This document shows positions 8,912-18,224 of a stretch of DNA of 64,000 bases, piece after piece. Under the pieces are notes generated by a model. The model saw nothing but the letters and a program-made list of their open reading frames with translations. It was not told where the DNA came from and searched no databases. The stretch is taken from contig NZ_JH994111.1 in NCBI RefSeq assembly GCF_000316195.1, forward strand, positions 1,745,418 through 1,809,417. Reading direction: 5' to 3'. Every line of letters starts with the position of its first letter. Within the stretch, counting starts at the first letter, position 1. The DNA is from Brachyspira hampsonii 30446. Its GTDB lineage: Bacteria > Spirochaetota > Brachyspiria > Brachyspirales > Brachyspiraceae. Both the position numbers and the translations under genes were made by a program.

Positions 8912-10390
8912 CTAATGATTAATATTAAAATAAGATAATTTATATATTGTTAAATTCATGTCTCCAATAGCTTTAAAAGAATATTCATCAGGATAATATC
9001 GGCTAGAAAATACCATCTCACCTTCATTTATAAATATCTCTATAGCAGAAGTATCTATCAATATTCTTAAATTTTCTAACTTTTCTAAATCAGCACTTCT
9101 TTTATATCTTCCTCCGCCTATTTTCCTTCCTATATCATTTACAAACTCTAATATAAATTTATTATCTCTATATTTAATAGAAACACCTTCTGAAATTAAT
9201 AATTCAAAATTATCAGAACTTTTTATATTATCAATTAAAACTTCATAAGAGCTAATATCTTTAGAAATTAAATTATCAGATAATGAATCATAATAACATT
9301 TATTTTCAAATATTTTTTTCTCTCTTAATTTATCCAAACTTCTATGAGGTTTTTGATAAAGTTTTCCATCTTTAAAACTTAACTCTCTAGCTACAGTAAG
9401 ACAATGCTGCCAGCCGTATTGAACAGTTAAATTTTTATGATAATCTTCTGTATCAGGAACTCCCATCCAGCCTATAATAACTCTATTTCCATTCTCATCT
9501 AAAAATGTCTGCGGAGCATAAAAGTCAAATCCTCTGTCAAGAACTGTAAAATCATTAACCTCTATATATTCTTTATTTTTATAATCATCATTAATTAAAA
9601 AATATCCGGAAAGATATATATTTTCGTATACGCTTTCAATTTGTTTCACACCTTGAGGACATGTTATTAAAATATTCTGTCCGTCTAAATTAAATAAGTC
9701 AGGACATTCCCACATATATCCGAATCTATATTCAGACCTTACAGTACTTGTATGCTTCCAATTAATTTTATCTTCAGACTTAAATATTAATACTTCTCCA
9801 ATATCATTATTTCTATCTATGCCATACTTTCTGGCTCCCTGAACCATATAATAAGAATCATCTTCTTTCCATACTTTAGGATCTCTTATATGATTAGTTA
9901 TATCTTTAGGATAATCTTTCATTTCCATTAAACATTCTTTTTCAGAGAAGTTAATACCATCTTCGGAGACAGTAAGCATGGTATTAGCCTCTCTTCCGCT
10001 TTCTATGTAATCATGCCTGCCTAAAAGTTTTACATTTCCTGTATAATAAACATATAACTTATTATCTTCTATAAGTGCAGAACCTGAATACACACCATGA
10101 CAATCATATTTTTCATCAGGATATATAGCAGCTCCAGCATATTTATAATTTATTAAGTCTCTACTTATATAATGCCCCCAAAATTTCAATCCGCCTTCAA
10201 CATCAAACGGAGAATACTGAAAAAATATATGATACTCTCCTTTAAAGTATGATAAAGCATTTGGATCATTGAGCCAGCCTACAGGAGGCATTAAATGAAA
10301 CTTTAATCTCCATTTATTGTTATTATCATTAAAATATTCAATTTCTTTTCGTTTTATCGCTTCTTCAAAAACTTTACTAACCAACCTCAT
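8912..10390 (-). CDS. scrB: Sucrose-6-phosphate hydrolase (GH32)
   Basis: A 492-residue family 32 beta-fructosidase. The N-terminal five-bladed propeller shows WLNDPNA (nucleophile Asp, about residue 41), the RDP motif in IRDPKVW (about 167) and the acid/base WECPDLF (about 225); a C-terminal beta-sandwich follows. It should split sucrose-6-phosphate delivered by the PTS transporter into glucose-6-phosphate and fructose. It lies directly downstream of the sucrose PTS gene on the same strand, with a long hairpin in the gap. An AAGGGA ribosome site precedes the ATG. No signal peptide, as expected for an intracellular enzyme. Confidence 0.92.
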   Translation of the reverse strand: MRLVSKVFEEAIKRKEIEYFNDNNNKWRLKFHLMPPVGWLNDPNALSYFKGEYHIFFQYSPFDVEGGLKFWGHYISRDLINYKYAGAAIYPDEKYDCHGVYSGSALIEDNKLYVYYTGNVKLLGRHDYIESGREANTMLTVSEDGINFSEKECLMEMKDYPKDITNHIRDPKVWKEDDSYYMVQGARKYGIDRNNDIGEVLIFKSEDKINWKHTSTVRSEYRFGYMWECPDLFNLDGQNILITCPQGVKQIESVYENIYLSGYFLINDDYKNKEYIEVNDFTVLDRGFDFYAPQTFLDENGNRVIIGWMGVPDTEDYHKNLTVQYGWQHCLTVARELSFKDGKLYQKPHRSLDKLREKKIFENKCYYDSLSDNLISKDISSYEVLIDNIKSSDNFELLISEGVSIKYRDNKFILEFVNDIGRKIGGGRYKRSADLEKLENLRILIDTSAIEIFINEGEMVFSSRYYPDEYSFKAIGDMNLTIYKLSYFNINH

Positions 10391-10411
10391 TTCATTTCCC
10401 TTATGTAATAA

Positions 10412-10454
10412 TACTTAATATCATGTATAAAAAATATATACATGATATTAAGTA
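10412..10454 (-). other. 18-bp perfect hairpin between scrA and scrB
   Basis: Arms TACTTAATATCATGTATA and TATACATGATATTAAGTA are perfect reverse complements around a 7-base A-rich loop. It lies in the scrA-scrB intergenic gap. Lacking a GC core and a T-tract, it is less like a terminator than an mRNA-stabilising, processing or attenuating hairpin. Confidence 0.6.
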
Positions 10455-10511
10455 AATAAATTATTTTATTGGATTTATGTAGAATTATTTTGTAAGTGTC
10501 TATTTTAATTT

Positions 10512-11933
10512 TTACTCATCATCTTCCTGCATATACTCATCAGGAACCCCAAAAAACCAAGTAATAGTAAAAGATAAAACCACAGTAATTAAAGCAACAG
10601 CAGCATAACTAGCTAACTGCTTTCCATCATAAATATAAAGCAATGCACCTGGTATTCCTGTAACTCCATTAGCAGTAGCCTGTAAATTTAATAATCTTGC
10701 TATTAATCCTGTTATACCAGCAGCAATAGCACCGCAAACCATAGGTTTTATTCCATATCTTATATTTATACCAAATATGGCAGGCTCTGTTATGCCAAGC
10801 CAAGCTGATAAGGCAGCACCATATCCCATAGCTTTTATGCTTTTTCTTCTAGTTTTTAATGTAACAGCTAAACAAGCAGCACCTGCAGCTAAATTAGCAA
10901 CGGATAAAAGAGGATTAATAGGGTTTAAAGAAGTAGCAGCAAGCAATGATATTTCTACCAAATTCATTATATGATGTACTCCTGTTACAACTATAAATAT
11001 TATTCCAAACCCTATTATAAATCCTCCTATTCCAAAAGGTAACGATAAAGAAAAATTTATAGCTATCAATATCCATTGTTCGACTATATGGAAAATCGGT
11101 CCTATCACAGCTAAAGATAATAATAACATTATAAGTAATGTTAAAAATGGTGTTGCTAGTATGTCTATTATATTTGGTATTACTTTTCTTAAATTCAATT
11201 CTATTTTAGAGCCTATAATACCAGAAATAAGTGCAGGAAGTACGCTTCCTTGATATCCCACTATAGGTATAAATCCGAATAACATTATAGGCTTAACTCC
11301 GCTGTCAGGATTGGCTACCAAATAAGCATTAGGTAAAGCAGGTGAAACAAGCATTAAGCCTAATAATATACCTAATATAGGAGAGCCTCCAAAAACTCTG
11401 AATGTTGACCAGCATACCAAAGCAGGCAAAAATGCAAATGTAGTTTCTGTAAGAACAGTCATTAATGTCATAATAGAAACAGGTATATTAGATACTTTTA
11501 AATTAAATAGTCCCAAAAAACTGTCATTAATTAAAGCACCTTTAAAACCTAAAAATAAACCTGTGGCAATCATAGCAGGCATTATTGGTACAAATACATC
11601 GCCAAATATACGAATAAACTTTCTAAAATTATTTTTCTCTCCCACTTTTTTAGTTTCTTCTGTATCTTGATTTGCGGCACCTGTAACACCCAAATTAATA
11701 ATTTCAGCATAAACTTTATTTACAACTCCCGTACCTAATATTATCTGATATTGACCAGAATTGAAAAATACACCTTTAATGCCTTCTATCTTCTGAACTT
11801 CTGAGTCCTTTATACTCTCCCTATTTTTTACTATTAATCTTAATCTAGTAGCACAGAAAGTTGCAGAAATAATATTATCTTTATTAACTACTCTAATAAT
11901 TTCTTCAGCAGTTTTTTTATAATTGATAGCCAT
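10512..11933 (-). CDS. scrA: PTS sucrose transporter, EIIBC
   Basis: A 473-residue phosphotransferase permease. Residues 1-90 form the IIB domain with the phosphorylated cysteine in the motif FCATRLR (Cys27). Residues about 105-465 form the IIC membrane domain with roughly ten hydrophobic segments, including the LPNAYLVANP stretch typical of the sucrose/trehalose branch and the GITEPAIFG loop. It imports sucrose as sucrose-6-phosphate. No IIA domain is attached, so a separate glucose-type IIA must serve it. A strong promoter and a palindromic operator lie upstream, and the regulator scrR is divergent. Confidence 0.92.
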   Translation of the reverse strand: MAINYKKTAEEIIRVVNKDNIISATFCATRLRLIVKNRESIKDSEVQKIEGIKGVFFNSGQYQIILGTGVVNKVYAEIINLGVTGAANQDTEETKKVGEKNNFRKFIRIFGDVFVPIMPAMIATGLFLGFKGALINDSFLGLFNLKVSNIPVSIMTLMTVLTETTFAFLPALVCWSTFRVFGGSPILGILLGLMLVSPALPNAYLVANPDSGVKPIMLFGFIPIVGYQGSVLPALISGIIGSKIELNLRKVIPNIIDILATPFLTLLIMLLLSLAVIGPIFHIVEQWILIAINFSLSLPFGIGGFIIGFGIIFIVVTGVHHIMNLVEISLLAATSLNPINPLLSVANLAAGAACLAVTLKTRRKSIKAMGYGAALSAWLGITEPAIFGINIRYGIKPMVCGAIAAGITGLIARLLNLQATANGVTGIPGALLYIYDGKQLASYAAVALITVVLSFTITWFFGVPDEYMQEDDE

Positions 11934-11961
11934 AATAAAAATCCTATTGAAATTTCTTTAT

Positions 11962-11977
11962 ATGTAACCGGTTACAT
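11962..11977. promoter_or_regulatory. LacI-type operator on the scrA start site
   Basis: ATGTAACCGGTTACAT is a perfect 16-bp palindrome with the central CG typical of LacI-family operators. It begins 6 bases downstream of the scrA -10 box and covers the predicted +1, so a bound repressor would block initiation. ScrR, encoded divergently, is the obvious ligand. The sequence also fits the CcpA cre consensus, so a global catabolite repressor of the same family cannot be excluded. Confidence 0.8.
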
Positions 11978-11982
11978 TATAT

Positions 11983-12010
11983 ATTATAACAATATTTTTA
12001 TATTTGTCAA
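11983..12010 (-). promoter_or_regulatory. scrA promoter
   Basis: On the minus strand TTGACA (12005-12010) and TATAAT (11983-11988) are separated by 16 bases, both exact sigma-70 consensus boxes. Confidence 0.8.
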
Positions 12011-12081
12011 GCATTATATATTTTTTTATAAAATAATTATATAAATTTGTATTTTGATATAAAAAGTATATAATTTATTAA

Positions 12082-12351
12082 TGTACTTATTTCAGAAGTA
12101 CTTAACATAGAATATGTATAAAATTTTAGTAATTTATTAATTATAAAAACAATATTTTATATGTTGTACAAACTATTATTTTAATATATAAATACATAGT
12201 TCTTGCTTTCCAACACCCGATGTAGGTACTATTCGAGATGTATACTCTTAGCTACACATATTGTTGTGAAAGCATAACAAAAAAGCGGACTATTTACTTT
12301 AAATAACTAGTCAACACAGTTATAAATAAAATTAATTTTGGAACAACTCTA
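12082..12351. mobile_element. MITE-like element, degraded copy upstream of scrR
   Basis: Its left end (TGTACTTATTTCAGAAGTAC) and right end (TTTTGGAACAACTCTA) are diverged versions of the TAGACTTGTTTCAAAA terminal repeat seen at 28669 and 52371. The interior shares the segment around TATGTTGTACAAACTATTAT with the copy at 52371. It fills most of the scrA-scrR intergenic region and ends 17 bases before the scrR ATG, so it may carry or displace the scrR promoter. Confidence 0.6.
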
Positions 12352-12368
12352 ATATCAGGGTAGTAAAA

Positions 12369-13355
12369 ATGGGCACAAATAAAAAAATTACAATGAAAGA
12401 GATAGCTGAAATAGCAGGTGTTACGAAAACAACAATATCCAGATACTTTAATGGAGGATATATAAAAGAAGAAACCAAAAAAAGAATCAAAGAAATAATA
12501 TCTGAATATGATTATGAGCCAAATACATTTGCAAGATTAAAAGCAAAAAAAAGTCATATTATAGGAATAATAGTACCAGCTTTAGACTCTACGGTTGGAG
12601 CAAGAGTATTAACAGGGATAGAGAAAACGCTTAGAGAAAAACATTATATGCCTATAATAATGAATACAAATCATCAGCATAAATTAGAACTGCAGTATAT
12701 AGAAAAATTGAAAAGATTAAATGTTGATGGTATAGTATTGAGTGCTACATATATAACAGAAGAACATAAAAACATATTAAAAAAATCAGATATACCAATA
12801 GTAATTTACGGACAAGAATGCAGTGAGGTTATAAGCATAGTCAATGATGATTATAATGCTGGTATAGACATAGGAAAATACATAGGGAGTAAAAATCATA
12901 AAAATATAGGATTTATAACAGTTGATGAAAATGATATTGCTGTAGGGATAACAAGAAGAAATGGAGTATTAGATGGATTAAAAAAATACGGCATAGAAAA
13001 TATAAGAATAGAAGCAGCAGACTTTTCTTATGAGAAAGCAAAAATAGCTGCCGAAAAATTATTAAAAAATAGAGATATTGATGCTATAATATGTTCAACT
13101 GACAGACAGGCATTGGGTGTATATAAAGTATTAAAAGAAATGGGATTAAAAATTCCAGATGATGTATCTGTAATATCTTTCGGAGGATATGATATTGATG
13201 AAATAATAGAGCCGGAACTTTCAACAATAAAATTTGATTCTTTTAATGCGGGAGTATGCACAGCAAATACATTAATAGATTTAATTAATAATATAAAAGT
13301 AAAAGAAGTTATATATGTAAATTATGAATTTTTAGAAAGAAAAAGTGTAAGATAA
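12369..13355 (+). CDS. scrR: LacI-family sucrose operon repressor
   Basis: A 328-residue regulator. Residues 7-55 are the LacI helix-turn-helix with hinge (ITMKEIAEIAGVTKTTISRYFNGG), and residues 65-325 form a periplasmic-binding-protein-like sensor domain (HIIGIIVPALDSTVGARVLTGIE). By position, divergent from scrA-scrB with a palindromic operator between, it most likely represses sucrose uptake and is released by sucrose or a phosphorylated derivative. A modest AGGGTAG site precedes the ATG. Assignment to sucrose rests on context, since LacI proteins are not readily told apart by sequence. Confidence 0.85.
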   Translation: MGTNKKITMKEIAEIAGVTKTTISRYFNGGYIKEETKKRIKEIISEYDYEPNTFARLKAKKSHIIGIIVPALDSTVGARVLTGIEKTLREKHYMPIIMNTNHQHKLELQYIEKLKRLNVDGIVLSATYITEEHKNILKKSDIPIVIYGQECSEVISIVNDDYNAGIDIGKYIGSKNHKNIGFITVDENDIAVGITRRNGVLDGLKKYGIENIRIEAADFSYEKAKIAAEKLLKNRDIDAIICSTDRQALGVYKVLKEMGLKIPDDVSVISFGGYDIDEIIEPELSTIKFDSFNAGVCTANTLIDLINNIKVKEVIYVNYEFLERKSVR

Positions 13356-13359
13356 AATA

Positions 13360-13399
13360 AAAAACAACCGACTAGAAAAATTATAGCCAGTTGTTTTTT
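13360..13399. terminator. Hairpin terminator between converging genes
   Basis: AAAAACAAC and GTTGTTTTT arms enclose an imperfect stem between scrR and the dihydropyrimidinase gene. The A- and T-rich flanks suit both directions. Confidence 0.7.
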
Positions 13400-13425
13400 A
13401 ATTTTTAAAAAGTATTTTCAAATAA

Positions 13426-14865
13426 TCAATTACAATCAATATCTATATAATCACCCAATTTGAAATGATTATTAAAGTCAGCATATTTATCTAAAGTTTT
13501 TCTCTTTATAAACTTTCCATATCCTTTACTGCCTAAAAACTTATTATCTTTAAATACTATTTTTCCTCTTGATATAACAGTATCCACAGAACATAAAAGC
13601 TCCATTCCTTCATAAGCAGTATAATCACAAGCACCATGCATATTTGATTTTGTAATAACTGATTTTTTATTAGGATCTATTATAGTAATATCAGCATCAG
13701 CATTTGGGATAATAGCGCCTTTCTCTGGATAAAGCCCGTATATCAAAGCTGGATTATAGCATAAAGTTTCAACGAATTTATTAATTGTTATTCTTCCTTT
13801 CATAACTCCTTCAGAGAACATTAAAGGATATCTCTCCTCTACTCCGCCTGCTCCATTAGGGCATTTAGTAAAATTATCTTTTCCTTTAACCTTATCAGTT
13901 TCATAATTAAAAGGACAATGATCTGTTGCTATAACCTGAATATGACCTTCGGCAATAGCTTTCCATAATCTTTCGCTGTCCTCTTTTTTTCTTAAAGGAG
14001 GAGACATAACAAATTTAAGTCCGTCTTCTCTGTCATACTCTTTGTCTGTCAAAACTAAATATTGAGGGCAAGTTTCAGAGAAAATATTTTTGTGACCTAA
14101 AGCCCTCGCATTAACTATCTCATCAACACTCTTTCCTGCAGAAGTATGCACTATATATACAGGAGCATTTCCAGCTATGACAGATAAATGTATAATTCTA
14201 TTAACTGCCTCAGCTTCAGCTTCAGGAGGTCTGCTTATAGGGTGATAATGTGAAGAAGTTTTACCCTCTTCAATAAATTTCTTTTTTAAATATTCTATAA
14301 CATAATGATTTTCAGCATGAAAAGCAGAAACAGCATTAAGCTCTTTCATCTTCTTTAATACACGCACAACATTATCATCTTCTATTTTATAGTTATAAGT
14401 TAAATAAAGTTTTGTACTTTGCAAACCTTCTTCTTTAGCTAATACTTTAAGACCTTTAAGCACATCTTCATCAACATGCTGTAGAACTCCATGAAAACTG
14501 TAATCAATAACAGCCTTATTATCAGCAAGAGTATGATAATATTCTAATTGATGAAATACATCGCAGCCTTTAGGTCCAAACCCCATATGATCAACTATAG
14601 TAGTAGTACCTCCGCAAGCAGCAGCGATAGTACCTGTATAGAAATCATCAACCGCTCTCCCTATACCAACATCTATATCCATATGAGTATGAACATCAAT
14701 ACCTCCCGGCATTACATATTTATCCGAAGCATCAATAATCTCTGCATCTTCGCATTTTAAATCAGCACCTATTTTAGAAATTTTTTCACCCTCTATTAAT
14801 ACATCAGCTTTATAAGTTTCTGAAGCATTAACTACAGTACCATTTTTTATAATAATTTTTTTCAT
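13426..14865 (-). CDS. hydA: Dihydropyrimidinase / D-hydantoinase
   Basis: A 479-residue cyclic amidohydrolase. The metal-binding DVHTHMD motif lies near residue 57, the carboxylated lysine in STKLYLTYNY near 152, further metal-site motifs HAEN (about 184) and HTSAG (about 240), and the catalytic Asp in IATDHCPF (about 317). It opens dihydrouracil, dihydrothymine or hydantoin rings to N-carbamoyl amino acids, allowing pyrimidine salvage as a nitrogen source. No partner gene for pyrimidine reduction or beta-ureidopropionase is nearby. A TAGGA site precedes the ATG. Confidence 0.9.
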   Translation of the reverse strand: MKKIIIKNGTVVNASETYKADVLIEGEKISKIGADLKCEDAEIIDASDKYVMPGGIDVHTHMDIDVGIGRAVDDFYTGTIAAACGGTTTIVDHMGFGPKGCDVFHQLEYYHTLADNKAVIDYSFHGVLQHVDEDVLKGLKVLAKEEGLQSTKLYLTYNYKIEDDNVVRVLKKMKELNAVSAFHAENHYVIEYLKKKFIEEGKTSSHYHPISRPPEAEAEAVNRIIHLSVIAGNAPVYIVHTSAGKSVDEIVNARALGHKNIFSETCPQYLVLTDKEYDREDGLKFVMSPPLRKKEDSERLWKAIAEGHIQVIATDHCPFNYETDKVKGKDNFTKCPNGAGGVEERYPLMFSEGVMKGRITINKFVETLCYNPALIYGLYPEKGAIIPNADADITIIDPNKKSVITKSNMHGACDYTAYEGMELLCSVDTVISRGKIVFKDNKFLGSKGYGKFIKRKTLDKYADFNNHFKLGDYIDIDCN

Positions 14866-14975
14866 ATTATAGTCCTATAATTATAACTTTTATTTATTAT
14901 TTATACATAAAAAATTTAATCACAAAAAGTATCTGACAAAAACTATATTTATTATCAGAAGCATATAATTTTTTA

Positions 14976-15893
14976 TTATAGGTCTTCTATTTCTTTTATA
15001 GTTAAACCCGTTATTTTTCTTATATCTTCAATACTCATATTCATATTTTTTAGGTTTAATGCTATAGTTTTTGTCTTATTTATTTCTCCTTGTTCTATAC
15101 CTTTCTCTATACCTTTCTGAAAACCTATTTCTATACCTTCTTTTCTTCCTTCTGCTCTCTCATACTGTAGCATAGCAGCCTGTCCGTAAAGAAAAGTATC
15201 TCTTTCATTATAAGCTGACATCTCTTTTTCATCGGCTACAAATCTTTTATATTTATCTATTACTTTAGACATGATACCGTTACCTCCTACTAACTTATCA
15301 ATATCTTTCTCCAAATCTTTGGTAGTAAAAAAATCAATCCAAGATAAAAGTTTATTTCTATTATATTCATCTATACTAGTATTTTTTAATATTTCTGCAA
15401 ATCTTTTAATTTCTATAAAATGTATCTGAAAATCATCAAGTCTAAGACTAGGATTATGAATATCAGCAAATGTTAAACATTTATGCTCTCTTTTTATATC
15501 AGTCTCGCTTCCCATATCCAAATTGAAATTAATAAAACTAATACTAATCATCTGGCTTATACCAATATATAAATCACTTTCTTTTAATTCAGAAGCTATA
15601 TTTTTTGCAATATAATACAATATTCTTTTTATAAAATTGTTATTTCCAACTAACTGTACTTCAATGAGTATCTTTTTACCATCTTTGGTTTTTGCTTTAA
15701 CATCCAATATTGATTCTTTTAAATTCTCATTTTCTGCTAAATTGTAAGGATTGATTATTTCAAGATTACTCACAGATTCAAAACCAACATCATTTAAAAC
15801 AGCATTAACAATATTTTCTAATATATCTTCATCGCCTTCAGTACCGATTAGATATCGTACAAATAAATCATTAAGTCTGTTAATCTCTTTCAT
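14976..15893 (-). CDS. Rpn-family PD-(D/E)XK nuclease ('transposase')
   Basis: A 305-residue protein of the Rpn/YhgA-like family, often annotated as PD-(D/E)XK transposase. The nuclease core shows ILDVKAKTKDGKKILIEVQ, giving the D-(n)-ExQ active-site pattern (about 61-79). The tail has the family's usual repetitive region EGRKEGIEIGFQKGIEKGIEQGE followed by a small helical module. Members stimulate DNA cleavage and recA-independent recombination in E. coli; there is no evidence of terminal repeats or target duplication around this copy. No strong ribosome site is visible. A decayed relative lies 2.3 kb away at 18225. Confidence 0.85.
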   Translation of the reverse strand: MKEINRLNDLFVRYLIGTEGDEDILENIVNAVLNDVGFESVSNLEIINPYNLAENENLKESILDVKAKTKDGKKILIEVQLVGNNNFIKRILYYIAKNIASELKESDLYIGISQMISISFINFNLDMGSETDIKREHKCLTFADIHNPSLRLDDFQIHFIEIKRFAEILKNTSIDEYNRNKLLSWIDFFTTKDLEKDIDKLVGGNGIMSKVIDKYKRFVADEKEMSAYNERDTFLYGQAAMLQYERAEGRKEGIEIGFQKGIEKGIEQGEINKTKTIALNLKNMNMSIEDIRKITGLTIKEIEDL

Positions 15894-15952
15894 AAATTAA
15901 TTATACTAAAAATTTCATTAATATCAATTTATAAAACAAAAAAACTATATCA

Positions 15953-15981
15953 TTGACAGGAAATAATTTTCAATTTATAAT
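15953..15981 (+). promoter_or_regulatory. Consensus promoter of the ankyrin gene
   Basis: TTGACA (15953-15958) and TATAAT (15976-15981) match the sigma-70 consensus exactly with the optimal 17-base spacer. A strong GGAGGGG ribosome site (16002-16008) follows before the ATG at 16014. Confidence 0.85.
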
Positions 15982-16013
15982 CAATTATATGCAGTACGCA
16001 TGGAGGGGTATAT

Positions 16014-18173
16014 ATGAAAAAAGTATTTATTATATTATTCTTGTTTAATATTCTTTTGTATTCTAAGACTTTAGATGAATCGTTGTTTTCCGCTGTAGAA
16101 AATAATAATATAAAAAAAGTTAAATCATATTTAGAGCAAGGTGCAAACTGTAATGCATTAGATTCTTATGATAGAACAGCTTTAATAAATGCTTCTGTAA
16201 GAGGATATGATGATATAGCAAAATTACTTATAGAAGAAGGTACTGATGTCAATATTAAAGATAATGCAGGTGCTACAGCATTAATGTATACTGCTAGAAA
16301 TACAAATTATGAAATGGTTGAATTTTTATTAAAAAATGGTGCTGATGTAAATATTAGAGATACATCAGGAGAAACTGCATTATATTATAGTATTGAGCAT
16401 AATAGTAGCGGACAAGAAAATGAAACAGAAAATGCTATAAAAATACTTAATTTATTAATAAAGTACGGTGCTGATGTAAATACCAAAAACGATGAAGGAG
16501 CATCTCTTCTTGATGCATCCTATAGGATTTCAGAATCTTTTGATAAAAATAAAGAAATGTTTAAAATATTAGTTGAAAATGGTTTTGATTTAGAGTCAAG
16601 AATAAAGACGGGTAGTTCTGATTATGATTATACTCCTTTAATGATTGCTGTTTATAAAGAAGACTATGATATGGTTAAATATTTGCTTGATAAAGGTGCC
16701 AATCCTAATACAGCAAATAATGAAAACAAAACCGCTTTAATGATTGCTAATGATGATGGAAAATTTGATATTTCAAAATTACTTATACAACAAGGTGCAA
16801 ATATAAACACACAAGATGAACACGGTCTTACAGCATTAATGAACGCTGCTATGATAGGAGACTATGAAATGGTTAAATTTTTATTAGAAAATGGTGCCAA
16901 TATAAATACTAAAGACAATGATGGAAACACTGTATTATATTATAATATTCGCTATGATCATTACGAAAAAGAAGAAATGCTAGAAAATGCTAAAAAAATA
17001 TTTAATTTATTAATAAAATACGGTGCTGATGTAAATACTAAAGACAATGATGGAGCATCACTTCTTGATAAATCTTATAGACCTTCAACAGCATTGGCAC
17101 AAAATAGAGAAATGTTTAAAGTATTAGTAGAAAATGGTTTTGACTTAGAATCAAGAATAAAGGCTGGGGAGCATTATCCTCCTGATTATGATTATACTCC
17201 TTTAATGATAGCAGCTTTAAGAAATGACTATGATATGGTTAAATTTTTAGTTGAAAAAGGTGCTGATGTAAATGCCAAAACACATTCTGAATATAGCTCA
17301 GTAGTAACTCCCCTATTACTCTCATTAGATTATGAACATATTGAATCTAGATATGATGAAAATTCATCTGTTGCAGAATTTTTAATAAATAATGGTGCTG
17401 ATATAAATGTAAAAAATAATCATGGAGAGACACCTTTAATGTATGCTTCCAAACTTCATAATATAAAAGTGGTAGAACTTCTAATACAAAAAGGTGCTGA
17501 TATAAATGCTTTCAATAATTATGGAAATACAGCCTTAATATATGGTGTAAATAATTTAGAAACAGTAAAATTATTAGTGGAAAATGGTGCAGATGTAAAC
17601 TTTTATAAAGGAGGAAGTACTGCTTTAATATCAGCATGTGACTATAGTCCTGAAAGAAATATAGATGTAATAAAATATTTAGTTTCAAAAAAAGCCAATA
17701 TAAATGCACAAGATAATGAAGGAGACACAGCTTTAAATAAAACTCTTGATACTTCAGATGAAGGCAGTATTGACATACTAGACTTTGAAATAGCTAATTT
17801 TTTAATAGATCAAGGTGCTGATGTAAACATAAAGAATAAACGAGAATATACTCCTTTGATATATCTTGGTATGGGTGAAGGTAATTTTAATAATAAAAGT
17901 TTTCAGGAATATCGTATAAAATTAGCTCAAGTTTTATTAGAAAAAGGTGCAGATATTAATGCTCAAGATTATAATGGATACACTTCTTTAATTTGGGCTT
18001 GTGCATCATCAGGATCAAGGTTTGCTGAACCATATGTTAAATTTCTAGTAGAAAAAGGAGCTGATGTAAATATAGAAGATGACCATGGAGATACTGCTTT
18101 AGATATGGCAGAGAATCTTAAACTTAGAAAAATTGCAGGTATTCTAAAAAAAGCTCAAAGAAATAGAAACTAA
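16014..18173 (+). CDS. Exported ankyrin-repeat protein
   Basis: A 719-residue protein with an N-terminal signal peptide (KKVFIILFLFNILLYSK) followed, from about residue 22 to the end, by well over a dozen ankyrin repeats of the form G-A-D-V-N-x-x-D-x-x-G-x-T-A-L-x-x-A. Two internal blocks are near copies of each other (around 140-200 and 320-385, each with LLDASYR- or LLDKSYR-like and NGFDLESRIK), so the array grew by duplication of multi-repeat units. Ankyrin repeats bind proteins; export to the periplasm or surface suggests an interaction or host-facing role, but the partner is unknown. The promoter and ribosome site are both near ideal, suggesting high expression. Confidence 0.85.
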   Translation: MKKVFIILFLFNILLYSKTLDESLFSAVENNNIKKVKSYLEQGANCNALDSYDRTALINASVRGYDDIAKLLIEEGTDVNIKDNAGATALMYTARNTNYEMVEFLLKNGADVNIRDTSGETALYYSIEHNSSGQENETENAIKILNLLIKYGADVNTKNDEGASLLDASYRISESFDKNKEMFKILVENGFDLESRIKTGSSDYDYTPLMIAVYKEDYDMVKYLLDKGANPNTANNENKTALMIANDDGKFDISKLLIQQGANINTQDEHGLTALMNAAMIGDYEMVKFLLENGANINTKDNDGNTVLYYNIRYDHYEKEEMLENAKKIFNLLIKYGADVNTKDNDGASLLDKSYRPSTALAQNREMFKVLVENGFDLESRIKAGEHYPPDYDYTPLMIAALRNDYDMVKFLVEKGADVNAKTHSEYSSVVTPLLLSLDYEHIESRYDENSSVAEFLINNGADINVKNNHGETPLMYASKLHNIKVVELLIQKGADINAFNNYGNTALIYGVNNLETVKLLVENGADVNFYKGGSTALISACDYSPERNIDVIKYLVSKKANINAQDNEGDTALNKTLDTSDEGSIDILDFEIANFLIDQGADVNIKNKREYTPLIYLGMGEGNFNNKSFQEYRIKLAQVLLEKGADINAQDYNGYTSLIWACASSGSRFAEPYVKFLVEKGADVNIEDDHGDTALDMAENLKLRKIAGILKKAQRNRN

Positions 18174-18224
18174 ATTTTGATGATTAAACTTGTAACTTTA
18201 TGGTTAATTTAGTATAATAAAGTT

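Noticed and set aside
14976..15893. Insertion sequence around the Rpn-type 'transposase'
   Set aside because: I see no terminal inverted repeats or target duplication flanking the gene, so only the gene is reported.
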